Source of the DNA: VXRN01 sp963664365
GTDB taxonomy: Bacteria > Chloroflexota > Dehalococcoidia > Lucifugimonadales > UBA1123
Assembly (NCBI GenBank): GCA_963664365.1
Contig: OY761144.1
Location: 2,046,001-2,110,000, forward strand
Reading direction: 5' to 3'
Length of the DNA: 64,000 nucleotides
Below, in pieces: positions 41,856 through 53,189 of the stretch. The notes beneath the pieces are model-generated. The model was not told the origin of the DNA and did no database searches. It saw only the letters and a list, made by a program, of their open reading frames with translations. The translations under genes and the position numbers were made by a program. The stretch's first letter is position 1; each line of letters opens with the position of its first letter.

Positions 41856-42974
41856 ATGAGCCAGACCCCCGACACTTTCATGAGACGCGCGCTGGATCTG
41901 GCGCGCGCGGCGGTTGGCGGCACGAGTCCGAACCCGGCGGTCGGCGCAGTGGTCGAAAGGGACGGCAAGATCGTTGGGGAGGGCCGCACTCGGCCCGCCG
42001 GAGAGGACCACGCGGAGATAGTCGCGCTGCGACAGGCCGGAGAGCTTGCGCGCGGTTCGACGCTGTACGTCACGCTCGAACCGTGCTCACACCACGGGCG
42101 CACTCCGCCCTGCACGGACGCCATAATCGCGGCGGGCGTGTCGGAGGTACGCGCGTCGGTCATGGATCCCAACCCGCAAGTGAGCGGCGGAGGATTTGAG
42201 AACCTGCGACGGGCCGGAATACGGGTCACACTGGGCGAGGGACTGGAAGACGCGGAGGAGCTCATCGCTCCGCACGCCAAGTTCATCAAGACCGGAACGC
42301 CGCTGGTGACGGCCAAGTTCGCGATGAGCCTGGACGGGAAGATCGCTGCCCGAACCGGCGACTCGAAGTGGATAACGTCGGAGGAGTCTCGCAGGTACGT
42401 TCACACGCTGAGGGCGCAGTCCGACGCCATTATGGTCGGAATCGGAACCGCGCTGGCGGACGACCCTCAACTCACGGCGCGAGATTTGGACGGCGCTCCC
42501 CTGCCCCGCCAGCCGCTCAGAGTAGTGGTTGACAGCAAAGGACGCCTGCCGGCGGACGCCGCGCTCCTCAGTCAGCCGGGACGGACGCTTGTGTTCGTGT
42601 CGGATGAGAATGCCGCTCGGGAACACGGCCTCGAATCCACAAGCGCCGAGTGGTTCGCCGCGCCCGGCAAAGATGGCCGCGTGGACCTCGGCGCGGCGCT
42701 GTCCGAACTCGGACGCCGGCAGATCACGAGCCTCTTGGTGGAGGGCGGCGGAACTTTGCTCGGCTCGCTGTTCGACGAGGGTCTGGTTGATCGAGTCGTC
42801 GGATTCGTCGCGCCTGTGATCGTGGGCGGCGCCGACGCGCCGTCTCCGGTGTCGGGATTGGGCGTGGAGCGTATTGGCGACGCAATTCGGCTCCAGGGAG
42901 TTCGTCTCGAACGATTTGGCGACGACCTGGCGATCATGGGAAGCCTTCAACGGAGCGTCGAATCGGCTGATTGA
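41856..42974 (+). CDS. ribD: Bifunctional riboflavin deaminase-reductase RibD
   Basis: A 372-residue two-domain enzyme for steps two and three of riboflavin synthesis. The N-terminal deaminase (1-150) has the zinc ligands in DHAEIVAL and EPCSHHGRTPPCTD. The reductase follows, with KFAMSLDGKIAARTGDSKWIT, SDAIMVGIGTALADDPQLTAR and LLVEGGGTLLGSLF for NADPH and substrate. It lies 22 bases after dcd. Its 3' end overlaps the convergent meaB gene by 28 bases. The other rib genes are on the opposite strand 1.5 kb away. Confidence 0.95.
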   Translation: MSQTPDTFMRRALDLARAAVGGTSPNPAVGAVVERDGKIVGEGRTRPAGEDHAEIVALRQAGELARGSTLYVTLEPCSHHGRTPPCTDAIIAAGVSEVRASVMDPNPQVSGGGFENLRRAGIRVTLGEGLEDAEELIAPHAKFIKTGTPLVTAKFAMSLDGKIAARTGDSKWITSEESRRYVHTLRAQSDAIMVGIGTALADDPQLTARDLDGAPLPRQPLRVVVDSKGRLPADAALLSQPGRTLVFVSDENAAREHGLESTSAEWFAAPGKDGRVDLGAALSELGRRQITSLLVEGGGTLLGSLFDEGLVDRVVGFVAPVIVGGADAPSPVSGLGVERIGDAIRLQGVRLERFGDDLAIMGSLQRSVESAD

Positions 42975-43945
42975 CGCATGGCGTCGGCTACCAAGCCGTC
43001 ATCCAGAATATGACGGGCGGCAGAGTATGGGTCGAGGTTGCCGGACTCGACTTTCTTCATAATCTGCGACACCCGCTGATCTTCTTTCATGATTCTTTCG
43101 ACGTTGCCCATAATTTCGGCCGATATGAGGCGTCTGACCTCCTGACGCGCTCCGCGAGTCCTGCGTTCCGAGATTCTACCCAATGCTCTACTAGCATCCA
43201 AGTCGGCAGCGATTCTCAGGTACAACTCGGAGACGCCCACGCCTTTGTGGGCCTCGGTGGTCAGCGCCGGAGGCGGCGCTTCGCGCGGTTCATGGCCGAG
43301 AGAGAGCATCGCGTTGATGACGGTCACAAGCTGTCCCGCGCCGTCACGGTCGGCTTTGTTGACGACGAAGATGTCGGCGGCTTCGAGAATTCCGGATTTC
43401 ATGGCCTGGACCGAATCGCCCGACTCTGGCGCCAGTACGACCAGAACTATGTCGGAGACGCCTACGACGTCGAGTTCGGTCTGTCCCACCCCGACGGTTT
43501 CGACCAAGATCAGGTTCTTCCCCACATCCTCCAGCAGTATCACGCCTGCCCGCGCGACTGACGCGAGTCCGCCGTGAGCGCCCCTTGTGGCTATGCTCCG
43601 GATGAATACGCCGGGGTCGGCGTGGTGTGCCTGCATACGAATGCGGTCGCCCAAGACGGCTCCGCCGGTGTAGGCGCTGCTGGGGTCTATGGCAAGGACT
43701 CCGACCGTCTCGCCATTCGCCCGGGCATGGCGCGCCAAGCCGTCGACCAGCGTACTCTTGCCCGCGCCGGGCGGACCCGTCACCCCGACGACGCCCGCAC
43801 TGCCGGAGTGGGAATGCGCCAGACGCATGACGGCGCTCAGGTCGGATTGATCGCGCTCTATTCGGGTGAAGAGTCTTGCCAGCGCGCGCCTGTCTCCGCG
43901 CCGGGCGCGTTCGAGCAGTTCATCTATGAGCGGAGTCCGTCTCAC
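42947..43945 (-). CDS. meaB: MeaB-type GTPase (methylmalonyl-CoA mutase chaperone)
   Basis: A G3E-family GTPase of about 332 residues that protects and reactivates B12-dependent methylmalonyl-CoA mutase. Motifs are Walker A TGPPGAGKSTLVD, IDPSSAYTGGAVLGDR, GLASVARAG, VETVGVGQTE, the SGDSVQAMKSGILE stretch and the base-recognition NKAD. The chosen GTG at 43945 overlaps the stop of the upstream coiled-coil gene (ATGTGA), implying coupling; a GTG at 43990 would give 15 more residues inside that gene. The mutase genes are not in the window. Confidence 0.9.
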   Translation of the reverse strand: MRRTPLIDELLERARRGDRRALARLFTRIERDQSDLSAVMRLAHSHSGSAGVVGVTGPPGAGKSTLVDGLARHARANGETVGVLAIDPSSAYTGGAVLGDRIRMQAHHADPGVFIRSIATRGAHGGLASVARAGVILLEDVGKNLILVETVGVGQTELDVVGVSDIVLVVLAPESGDSVQAMKSGILEAADIFVVNKADRDGAGQLVTVINAMLSLGHEPREAPPPALTTEAHKGVGVSELYLRIAADLDASRALGRISERRTRGARQEVRRLISAEIMGNVERIMKEDQRVSQIMKKVESGNLDPYSAARHILDDGLVADAMRQSADSTLR

Positions 43946-44400
43946 ATTCTCAGTATGATGGTAATGAGCGCGCCCATGGTCGTTGCCCACATCGCGACCA
44001 TGACCGCTAACTGAATGTTCATGCGCGTCTCTATGGCGCTCATGCGAGCATTGAGGCTTCTTTCGAGAGAGTCCATGCGTGAGATGAGGCTACTTTCGAG
44101 CGTACTCATCCGCGTCTCTACCGAGTCCACACGCGAAGTGAGGCTGCTCTGAAGCGAGTCCATGCGTGCATTGAGACTGCTTTCCAATGACTCCATGCGC
44201 GCGCTGAGGGTTCTTTCGAGAAACTCCATGCGCGAAGTGAGGTCGCTCTGAAGCGAGTCCATGCGCGCATTCAGGCTGCTTTCGAGCGTTCCCATCTGAC
44301 GACTCTGATCTTCAAGTCGGAGGTTGACTTGCTCAACGATGCCCTCGGTGCGACTTACTCTGTGTTCAATGTCGGTTGTCTGTTGTTCTTCGGTTACCAT
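43942..44400 (-). CDS. Tail-anchored coiled-coil protein with 11-residue repeats
   Basis: A 152-residue protein. Residues about 38-125 are seven near-identical 11-residue units (for example SLNARMDSLQS, DLTSRMEFLER, SLISRMDSLER), interrupted by one 7-residue unit; the DNA shows a 33-bp tandem repeat. Hendecads favour a right-handed, nearly straight coiled coil. A single hydrophobic segment (about 129-150) ends the protein, so the coiled coil faces the cytosol with a C-terminal membrane anchor. It resembles DUF1640-type proteins in layout only. It is coupled to meaB and has its own promoter. Function unknown. Confidence 0.8.
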   Translation of the reverse strand: MVTEEQQTTDIEHRVSRTEGIVEQVNLRLEDQSRQMGTLESSLNARMDSLQSDLTSRMEFLERTLSARMESLESSLNARMDSLQSSLTSRVDSVETRMSTLESSLISRMDSLERSLNARMSAIETRMNIQLAVMVAMWATTMGALITIILRM

Positions 44401-44419
44401 GTCTTATCCTATGTGGCTA

Positions 44420-44448
44420 AGTGTAATACTTCGTGAGATTTGGGTCAA
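44420..44448 (-). promoter_or_regulatory. Promoter of the coiled-coil/meaB operon
   Basis: On the minus strand TTGACC (44443-44448), a 17-base spacer and TACACT (44420-44425) end 20 bases before the coiled-coil gene. Confidence 0.6.
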
Positions 44449-44461
44449 TCACTAATATAAT

Positions 44462-44935
44462 CTACGATGTGTCGAGGGAGCGCATGAGGTTTGCCATTCT
44501 GATGGCTGAGACGCCCGCATTGTAGCCGTTGTTGCCCTGCTTGCCTCCGGCGCGGTTGATGGCCTGTTCGACCGTGTCTGTGGTTAGAACGCCGAAGATG
44601 ACGGGTATGCCCGTGGAGACCGAGGCGCCGGCGACGCCCTTGGCGGCCTCGCCGGCGACGAAATTGTAGTGGTCGGTCTCGCCGCGTATGACGGCTCCGA
44701 GGCAGACGACCGCGTCGCACTGGCCGGATTGGGCCATCTCTCTCGCGACCAGCGGGATCTCGAACGATCCCGGCACGTGGGCGACGGTCACATCGTCTTC
44801 GCTCACGCCGTGAGAGGCCAAAGCCGCTTTCGTACCTTCCAGCAGCCGAGACGTTATGAACTCGTTGAACTCGGCTACGACGACGCCTATCCTGAGTCCA
44901 GATCCGTCCAGCGACCCCTGAAGTTCTCGGGTCAT
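44462..44935 (-). CDS. ribH: 6,7-dimethyl-8-ribityllumazine synthase
   Basis: A 157-residue enzyme for the penultimate step of riboflavin synthesis, usually forming 60-subunit or pentameric shells. Motifs are VVAEFNEFITSRLLEGTK, VPGSFEIPLVAREMA, CLGAVIRGETDHYNFV and IPVIFGVLTTDTVEQA. The start overlaps the ribBA stop by four bases, so translation is coupled. It is the last of three rib genes in this operon. Confidence 0.95.
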   Translation of the reverse strand: MTRELQGSLDGSGLRIGVVVAEFNEFITSRLLEGTKAALASHGVSEDDVTVAHVPGSFEIPLVAREMAQSGQCDAVVCLGAVIRGETDHYNFVAGEAAKGVAGASVSTGIPVIFGVLTTDTVEQAINRAGGKQGNNGYNAGVSAIRMANLMRSLDTS

Positions 44936-46161
44936 TGCGCCGCCTCCATGAACTCACTGCTTGCCTGATCGAATACGTGGCCCATGCGTTTGCGCTTGGT
45001 CTCCATATATCCCTCGTTCTCAGGCTTTAGTTCGCCGACCAGTGGGACCTGCTCAACGATCTCAAGGTCGAACCCCTCGAGGCCGGCGCGCTTCTGGGGG
45101 TTGTTGGTCAGCAGCCGCATCTTCTCGACGCCGAGGTCTATGAGTATCTGCGCGCCGACGCCGTACTGTCTGGGGTCGGGAGCGAAACCGAGCGCGACGT
45201 TGGCTTCGACCGTGTCGAGTCCGCCGTCCTGAAGGGAGTAAGCCTTGATCTTGTTGAGCAGCCCTATTCCCCTGCCCTCCTGTCGCATGTAGAGGAAGAC
45301 GCCGGCGCCCTCGCGCTCGATGGCTTGAAGGGCAAGCTCCATCTGGTCGCCGCAGTCGCAGCGGACGCTGCCGAAAACGTCGCCCGTCAGACACTCGGAA
45401 TGGACCCTGACGAGAGTCGGTTCATCATCGCTGATGTCGCCTTTCACAAGCGCAATGTGCTCATTCGGATCGACGACGCTGCGATACGCGACGATGTGGA
45501 ACTCGCCGTGATCGGTGGGCAGATGGGCTTCGGCGACCCGTTCGATGAGCTTCTCGTGGTCGCGCCGATAAGTGATGACGTCGGCGACGGTCACGATCTT
45601 CAGGTCGTGCCTGTCGGCGAATTCTTCGAGATCGGGCATTCGGGCCATTCTGCCGTCGTCCCTTATGATTTCGCAGATGACGGCTGCCGGGTACTGTCCG
45701 GACATCCGGGTGAGGTCCACGGAAGCCTCGGTCTGGCCGGCCCTCTTCAGCACGCCGCCTTCCATGTATCTGAGAGGGAAGATGTGACCAGGCTTGCCCA
45801 GGTCCTCGGGGCGGGTGTGCGGGTCTATGAGCGCCCTGATGGTGGCCGCCCTGTCATACGCGGAGATTCCGGTAGTAGCGCCGTTCAGCACGTCCACTGA
45901 GACGGTGAAGGCTGTGCCGAGCCGGGCGGTGTTCTCATGGGTCATCATTGGGAGACGGAGTTGGTCGAGGCGATTCCCAAGCATCGGCACGCAGATCAGT
46001 CCGCGGCCATGCGTCGCCATGAAATTGACGGCGCTGGGCGTGATCTGCTCGGCCGCCATGGCGAGATCGCCCTCGTTTTCGCGGTCCTCATCGTCAACGA
46101 TGATGACCATCTTGCCGGCTTTGATGTCGGCTATGGTTTCCTCTACGGTTGCAGTTGGCAT
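44932..46161 (-). CDS. ribBA: Bifunctional DHBP synthase / GTP cyclohydrolase II RibBA
   Basis: A 409-residue fusion making both early precursors of riboflavin. The N-terminal DHBP synthase (1-200) has DDEDRENEGDLAMAAE, THGRGLICVPM and the RAGQTEASVDL segment. The C-terminal GTP cyclohydrolase II (205-400) has VHSECLTGDVFGSVRCDCG with its zinc cysteines, RQEGRGIGL and LLTNNPQKRAGLEGF. It lies 22 bases after ribE and overlaps ribH by four bases. Confidence 0.96.
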   Translation of the reverse strand: MPTATVEETIADIKAGKMVIIVDDEDRENEGDLAMAAEQITPSAVNFMATHGRGLICVPMLGNRLDQLRLPMMTHENTARLGTAFTVSVDVLNGATTGISAYDRAATIRALIDPHTRPEDLGKPGHIFPLRYMEGGVLKRAGQTEASVDLTRMSGQYPAAVICEIIRDDGRMARMPDLEEFADRHDLKIVTVADVITYRRDHEKLIERVAEAHLPTDHGEFHIVAYRSVVDPNEHIALVKGDISDDEPTLVRVHSECLTGDVFGSVRCDCGDQMELALQAIEREGAGVFLYMRQEGRGIGLLNKIKAYSLQDGGLDTVEANVALGFAPDPRQYGVGAQILIDLGVEKMRLLTNNPQKRAGLEGFDLEIVEQVPLVGELKPENEGYMETKRKRMGHVFDQASSEFMEAAQ

Positions 46162-46183
46162 CGAGTACTCTTCCGAGATGGGA

Positions 46184-46792
46184 TCAAAGTTCGTCGGCGG
46201 TATCTATGGGCAGGCGCGGACCGGCGGTCAACCGCTCCACGTACTTCGCGATTATATCCGCTTCAAGATTCACCGCATCTCCCGGTCTTCGGCTTCCGAA
46301 CACGGTGTGCTCCCAAGTGTATGGAATCACCGTCACGCTGAACGTGCGGTAGTCACAGTTTACAACTGTGAGGCTGGTACCGTCCACAGCCACAAAACCC
46401 TTCTCCACGACGTAACGCATCACGTTGTCCGGGGCCTCGAACGTGAAGTTTCGGGCTTCTCCCTCCGGCTGGATGGATACGACCGTTCCGGTTGCGTCCA
46501 CGTGGCCCTGCACGACGTGGCCGCCAAAGCGTCCGTCGGCCTTCATGGATCGTTCGAGGTTGACGGGGTCGCCTGCCGACAGGCCGCCCAGGTTGGTGCG
46601 GCGCAAGGTTTCGGGCACGGTATCGACCGTGAAAGTCGTCCCGGCGATTCGGATGACCGTCAGGCACGCCCCGTTCACGCAGATGCTGTCGGACACCTTC
46701 AGGTCTTCCATCACGATTCCCGCGCTGATGCGCAGCCCGGCATCGGACGCCTCAGCTACGAAGCCGATCTCCTCGACTATACCTGTGAACAT
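46184..46792 (-). CDS. ribE: Riboflavin synthase, alpha chain
   Basis: A 202-residue enzyme with two repeated lumazine-binding barrels. Each repeat begins with the G(I/H)V motif (MFTGIVEEIG; FGGHVVQGHVDATG), and the first contains DSICVNGACLTV. It dismutates two lumazines to riboflavin. It starts 44 bases after the substrate-binding protein gene on the same strand, so it may be read from that gene's promoter. No FMN riboswitch is visible upstream. Confidence 0.95.
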   Translation of the reverse strand: MFTGIVEEIGFVAEASDAGLRISAGIVMEDLKVSDSICVNGACLTVIRIAGTTFTVDTVPETLRRTNLGGLSAGDPVNLERSMKADGRFGGHVVQGHVDATGTVVSIQPEGEARNFTFEAPDNVMRYVVEKGFVAVDGTSLTVVNCDYRTFSVTVIPYTWEHTVFGSRRPGDAVNLEADIIAKYVERLTAGPRLPIDTADEL

Positions 46793-46836
46793 AGCCTCAC
46801 CAGTATATTAGACTGGCCTCTATCATACCGACTCCG

Positions 46837-48009
46837 CTACGGTCCTATCACTTTGTATTTCCTGTCGGCGGTGCGTTCCGCGGTTGGCAGGACTTCGACG
46901 ACGACCCTGGAGAGGCCGACGACCTCGCCGTCGGCGTCGAAACTGTAGTCATTCCCGATCGCGCCGCTCCAGGTGATTTCGTACATGCAATCGCGGAAGC
47001 CGTCCGCGTCCTGGTCGTCGCCGGTCTTCTTGAGGCACTCGGCGGCGATGTAAACGTCGTCATAAGCGGAGCCTAGATGCCACGGCAGCGTGACGTAGTC
47101 GTAGCGTTTCCTGAAGTCGGCGAGGACTTCCTGGGCCTTCTCGTTGTCGGGGTCGAGGTCGGCGGTTACCGCCTTCATGCCAGTGGCGGCGTCGCCCGCG
47201 ATTTCGAGGGCGGTCGTACCGACGGAGATCGTCTCCGCGTAGATCGGGCCTCCGTATCCCATCTCGCGGGCCTGCTTGATGATGGTTCCCGCGGTGAATT
47301 CGGACTGTGGCGCGAGGTGCAGCGCGTGCGGATTCGAGGAGAGCAGCTTGCCCAACTGCGATCTGAAGTCGGTAACGTCGGAGGTGTAGCGCTCCTCGGC
47401 CACTACCCTGCCGCCTCGTTTCTCGAACTGCGCGACCGAGGTCCGCCTTACGCCCTCCGCGTAGTCGGTGGCTTCCGTGATGGTGGCAAGATCGCGGATG
47501 CCGTCCTCCCAAAGAGCGTTGCCCGTGACGATGCCGACCTGAATATCGCTGATCTGGGTGCGAAAGATGTAGTCGCCCGCATTGGCGATGTCGGGGTTGC
47601 TGGCCAGTCCGGAGAACAGGATTATGCCGTCGGCCTCAGCCAGTGGCGCGACGCCAAGCATGGCGCCGCTGCACGAGGTTCCGAGGATTATCTTGATCCC
47701 GTCAACGTCGGTCAGCTTGTTGTATGCGGCGATGGCGTCCTGCGCGCCGCATTTGGAGTCTTCGATGACGAGCTCCAGCTTGCGGCCATTTATGCCGCCG
47801 GCGGCGTTGATCTCGTCCGCGGCCATCTGCTTGGCCTGATTGGCGACCGTGCCGTAGGTCTCGCCGGGGCCTGTGAGCGATTCCATGACGCCGATTCTGA
47901 AGGGAGCGCTTTCCTGGTCGTCGTCGAGGATGCCGCAAGCGACGGCTGCCAGCGCAAGAGCCGGGATTATATAAAGTGCGGCTGAACGGGCTTTAGAGGA
48001 TAATCGCAC
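46837..48009 (-). CDS. Branched-chain amino-acid-type (LivK-like) ABC substrate-binding lipoprotein
   Basis: A 390-residue periplasmic-binding-protein type 1. The signal peptide (1-25) ends in a lipobox LAAVAC. FRIGVMESLTGPGETYG, AADEINAAGGINGRKLELV, ILGTSCSGAMLGVAPLAE and FRTQISDIQVG are family hallmarks. The ligand cannot be predicted and the permease and ATPase genes are not adjacent. It is the first gene of an operon with riboflavin synthesis genes, which is unusual; a role in flavin-precursor uptake is possible but speculative. GTG start with GAGAGAGA upstream. Confidence 0.9.
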   Translation of the reverse strand: MRLSSKARSAALYIIPALALAAVACGILDDDQESAPFRIGVMESLTGPGETYGTVANQAKQMAADEINAAGGINGRKLELVIEDSKCGAQDAIAAYNKLTDVDGIKIILGTSCSGAMLGVAPLAEADGIILFSGLASNPDIANAGDYIFRTQISDIQVGIVTGNALWEDGIRDLATITEATDYAEGVRRTSVAQFEKRGGRVVAEERYTSDVTDFRSQLGKLLSSNPHALHLAPQSEFTAGTIIKQAREMGYGGPIYAETISVGTTALEIAGDAATGMKAVTADLDPDNEKAQEVLADFRKRYDYVTLPWHLGSAYDDVYIAAECLKKTGDDQDADGFRDCMYEITWSGAIGNDYSFDADGEVVGLSRVVVEVLPTAERTADRKYKVIGP

Positions 48010-48095
48010 GGGTTCTCTCTCTGAGGTTATTTATATCAGGATAGCATAGGGGTTAGGGGGTAGTGGATAGGAGCCTGTGTCAGTGACACTCTCCC

Positions 48096-48125
48096 TTGAC
48101 ACAAACCGCCGTTCCCCAATATCAT
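48096..48125 (+). promoter_or_regulatory. Element-borne promoter, copy 2
   Basis: TTGACA (48096-48101), an 18-base spacer and TATCAT (48120-48125) match copy 1 exactly in hexamers and spacing. Transcription would run toward secA. Confidence 0.6.
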
Positions 48126-48171
48126 AAGTACATCGGTTCCCTGACACGCCAACCCAAAGGTTAATAAGACT

Positions 48172-48462
48172 GTGCTCGACCCAGAAGTCAAAAGTCTCCT
48201 CTCCGAATTCGACAAGTTCTCCTTCCGGCCCCCGGCTTGGACCTACGCCCACGCCACATATCCACTCAAGAAGAAGGGCTACATTTTCGCCTCCGACGGA
48301 CACGACCCCTTCATCTACGACCCGGATCAGGGCAGGTCAGGGCAGCTCAGGGCAGGTAAGAAAACCCTTGCTGCCCTGACTTTCCCAAAGCTGGCTCAGC
48401 TACGGACAGGGCAGGTCAGGGCAGCTAGGGCAGGTATTTCAAAAAACTTTTCCCACCCCTAA
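48172..48462 (+). pseudogene. Truncated copy of the primase-C-terminus-like gene
   Basis: From the GTG at 48172 the first 52 codons match the gene at 35029 with only three or so changes. After YDPD the frame runs into the 10-bp repeat tract and then unrelated sequence, so the primase-like domain is missing. The open frame continues to 48462 but that part is not conserved. It is probably non-functional. The 289 bases from 48463 to 48751 hold the rest of the element, a flanking direct repeat and the secA promoter. Confidence 0.7.
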
Positions 48463-48708
48463 AACATCAGAGTCAACAAACTTGATACAACCCAACTCAA
48501 CCCTCGTCAGACTGTCCCAAGCATGACCCATTCCCCGATACCGGGGTGATGCGTTCGCCTACCGAACTGACACATGCTCTAGTGGGTAGTGGATAGTCTT
48601 TTGGTGAGGGTTGTCAGAAGCAGGATTTACCGGTTTGGAGGGTGTTCAGGGATTTTGGGTGAGTTTTCGGGTTTTATGATGGTTGGGCAGTTGGCGGGAG
48701 ACGTAGGG

Positions 48709-48714
48709 TATAAT
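48709..48714 (+). promoter_or_regulatory. -10 element of secA
   Basis: A perfect TATAAT 37 bases before the secA ATG. No clear -35 at the normal spacing. Confidence 0.5.
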
Positions 48715-48751
48715 GAGTCCGTCGGACATCAGAGAATAGGATGGATTCGAG

Positions 48752-51412
<2,661 letters not shown>

Positions 51413-51428
51413 AGGTCGGACTGAGGAC

Positions 51429-53189
51429 ATGACCAACTCCGAAATAGCCGAGGCGTTCGAGAAGATCGTCGGACTGCTGGAGATGAAGGGTGAGAAGTCC
51501 TTCACGATTCGGGCGTATCAGCGCGCGGCGCGCACTATCGACCGCTTTCCCCGCGATCTGGACGGCATGGTGAGAGCGGAGGAAGACCTGACCGCGATCC
51601 CCGGAATCGGCAAGGCCATCTCGGATAAGATAACCGAACTGACGAACACCGGCCGGATGTCTTTTCTGGAACGCCTGGAAGCGGAGTTCCCGGCGGGCGT
51701 TGTTGACATGCTCGCGATACCGGGCCTGGGGCCGAAGACGGTGGCGCGGCTCTGGAAAGAGTTGGACGTCACGTCGATCTCCAAGCTGGAGGCCGCGGTG
51801 GAAGATGGCCGAGTCGCCTCGCTGCCCCGAATGGGCAAGAAGAGCGCGGACAACATCCGGCGGTCCATACAGTTCGCCAAGTCCAAGAGCGACCGGGTCC
51901 CCATCGCCCGCGCCATGCAGATCGCCCGCCGCGTCAGCGAGTATCTCAGAAGCCGGCGTCCCGAAATCGAATCGCTGGTCGTCTGCGGCAGCCTCAGACG
52001 GTTCGAGGAGACGGTGGGAGACCTCGATTTCGTCTGCGTGACGCCGGACATGCCCGGCGCTCTCGACGCTCTGGCCTCCATGGATACGGTCGCCAGCGTA
52101 CTCGGGCACGGCGAGAAGAAGACGTCCGTCGCGCTGGACTCCGGTATTCAGGTCGATCTCAGGGTGTGCGAACGGGGTCAGCTTGGGGCGATGCTCCAAT
52201 ACTTCACCGGGAATCTGCATCACAACGTCGGCCTAAGAGAGATCGCGGCGCGGCAGGGGCTGTCGCTGAACGAGTACGGACTGAAGAACGCGGAGACCGG
52301 CGCGCTTGAGACCTACGCGACCGAGGAGGAGTTGTACGGCAGGCTTGGGCTACAGTACGTCCCGCCCGAACTCAGGGTTGGCGAACGGGAGTTGGCGCTG
52401 GCGTCGGACGGCCTCATACCGGAACTGGTGCGGTCGTCGGACATCAGGGGCGACCTGCACTCCCACACCGACTGGAGCGACGGACGCGACCCGATGGAGG
52501 TCATGATCGCCGAGGCGAAGCTGCGAGGGCTGGAGTACCTCGCCGTGACGGATCACTCCGTGGGTCGAGGCATAGCCAACGGCTTGAGCGTCGAACGGCT
52601 TGAGCGTCACGGGGAGGAGTTGAAGCGGCTGGAGGCGGACATCGGGGGCATTCGAGTCCTGCGCGGCACAGAGATGGACATACGCGCGGACGGAAGCCTG
52701 GACTACCCGGATGAAGTTCTTGAGAAGCTGGACTGGGTGGTCGCTTCGGTCCACAGCGGGATGGGCCAAGACTCGGCGACGATGACGGCGCGCATCATCA
52801 AGGCGATGAACAATCCGTTCGTCTCCGCCATCGGGCACCTGTCCACCCGTCTGATCGGCGAGCGCAAGCCGGTTGACGCCGACTACGAAGCGCTGTTCAA
52901 GGCCGCGGCCGATACTGGGACGGCGTTGGAGATAAACGGTTCGCCGGAGCGTCTGGACCTCAAAGACGCCCACGTCAGCAGGGCGCGGGAACTGGGGGCG
53001 CCGCTGGTCATAGATACCGACGCCCATACCACCGAGTCGTTCGGGAACCTCGAACACGGCGCGAGATTGGCTCGGAGAGGGTGGTGCGAATCGAGGCATA
53101 TCGTCAATTGCATGGGGGCGGAGGAATTTCTATCGTGGCTGAAGCTGGAAAAGAAGGACAGGACGAAAGCGCTGATTCGGCATGAATGA
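51429..53189 (+). CDS. polX: Family X DNA polymerase / PHP exonuclease PolX
   Basis: A 586-residue repair polymerase. The 8-kDa-like domain with IRAYQRAART and the first HhH LTAIPGIGKAISDKI leads to a second HhH (LAIPGLGPKTV). The nucleotidyltransferase core has VCGSLRRFEETVGDLDFV, with the catalytic aspartates, and QVDLRV. The C-terminal PHP domain starts near residue 340 with DLHSHTDWSDGRD and contains the metal-binding DHS, GTEMDI, SVHSGM and IDTDAHT. It would fill short gaps and proofread. The ATG at 51429 follows CTGAGGAC; a longer upstream frame is inside secA. Confidence 0.94.
   Translation: MTNSEIAEAFEKIVGLLEMKGEKSFTIRAYQRAARTIDRFPRDLDGMVRAEEDLTAIPGIGKAISDKITELTNTGRMSFLERLEAEFPAGVVDMLAIPGLGPKTVARLWKELDVTSISKLEAAVEDGRVASLPRMGKKSADNIRRSIQFAKSKSDRVPIARAMQIARRVSEYLRSRRPEIESLVVCGSLRRFEETVGDLDFVCVTPDMPGALDALASMDTVASVLGHGEKKTSVALDSGIQVDLRVCERGQLGAMLQYFTGNLHHNVGLREIAARQGLSLNEYGLKNAETGALETYATEEELYGRLGLQYVPPELRVGERELALASDGLIPELVRSSDIRGDLHSHTDWSDGRDPMEVMIAEAKLRGLEYLAVTDHSVGRGIANGLSVERLERHGEELKRLEADIGGIRVLRGTEMDIRADGSLDYPDEVLEKLDWVVASVHSGMGQDSATMTARIIKAMNNPFVSAIGHLSTRLIGERKPVDADYEALFKAAADTGTALEINGSPERLDLKDAHVSRARELGAPLVIDTDAHTTESFGNLEHGARLARRGWCESRHIVNCMGAEEFLSWLKLEKKDRTKALIRHE

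Larger units (their letters stand above)
48071..48579 (+). mobile_element. 509-bp element with terminal inverted repeats, second copy of the 34941-35691 element
   Basis: The ends are GAGCCTGTGTCAGT (48071-48084) and ACTGACACATGCTC (48566-48579), inverted repeats matching at 13 of 14 positions. Immediately outside lie TAGGGGGTAGTGGATAG (48054-48070) and TAGTGGGTAGTGGATAG (48580-48596), direct repeats matching at 16 of 17. The inside shares a promoter, leader and 5' gene part, and its right segment, with the copy at 34941. Two 10-bp-period tracts (48328-48357; 48407-48435) replace the 9-bp tracts there. It encodes no transposase. It separates two divergent genes. Confidence 0.7.

Noticed and set aside
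46793..46836. FMN riboswitch before the riboflavin operon
   Set aside because: The 44-base gap is too short and lacks the conserved FMN-element boxes.
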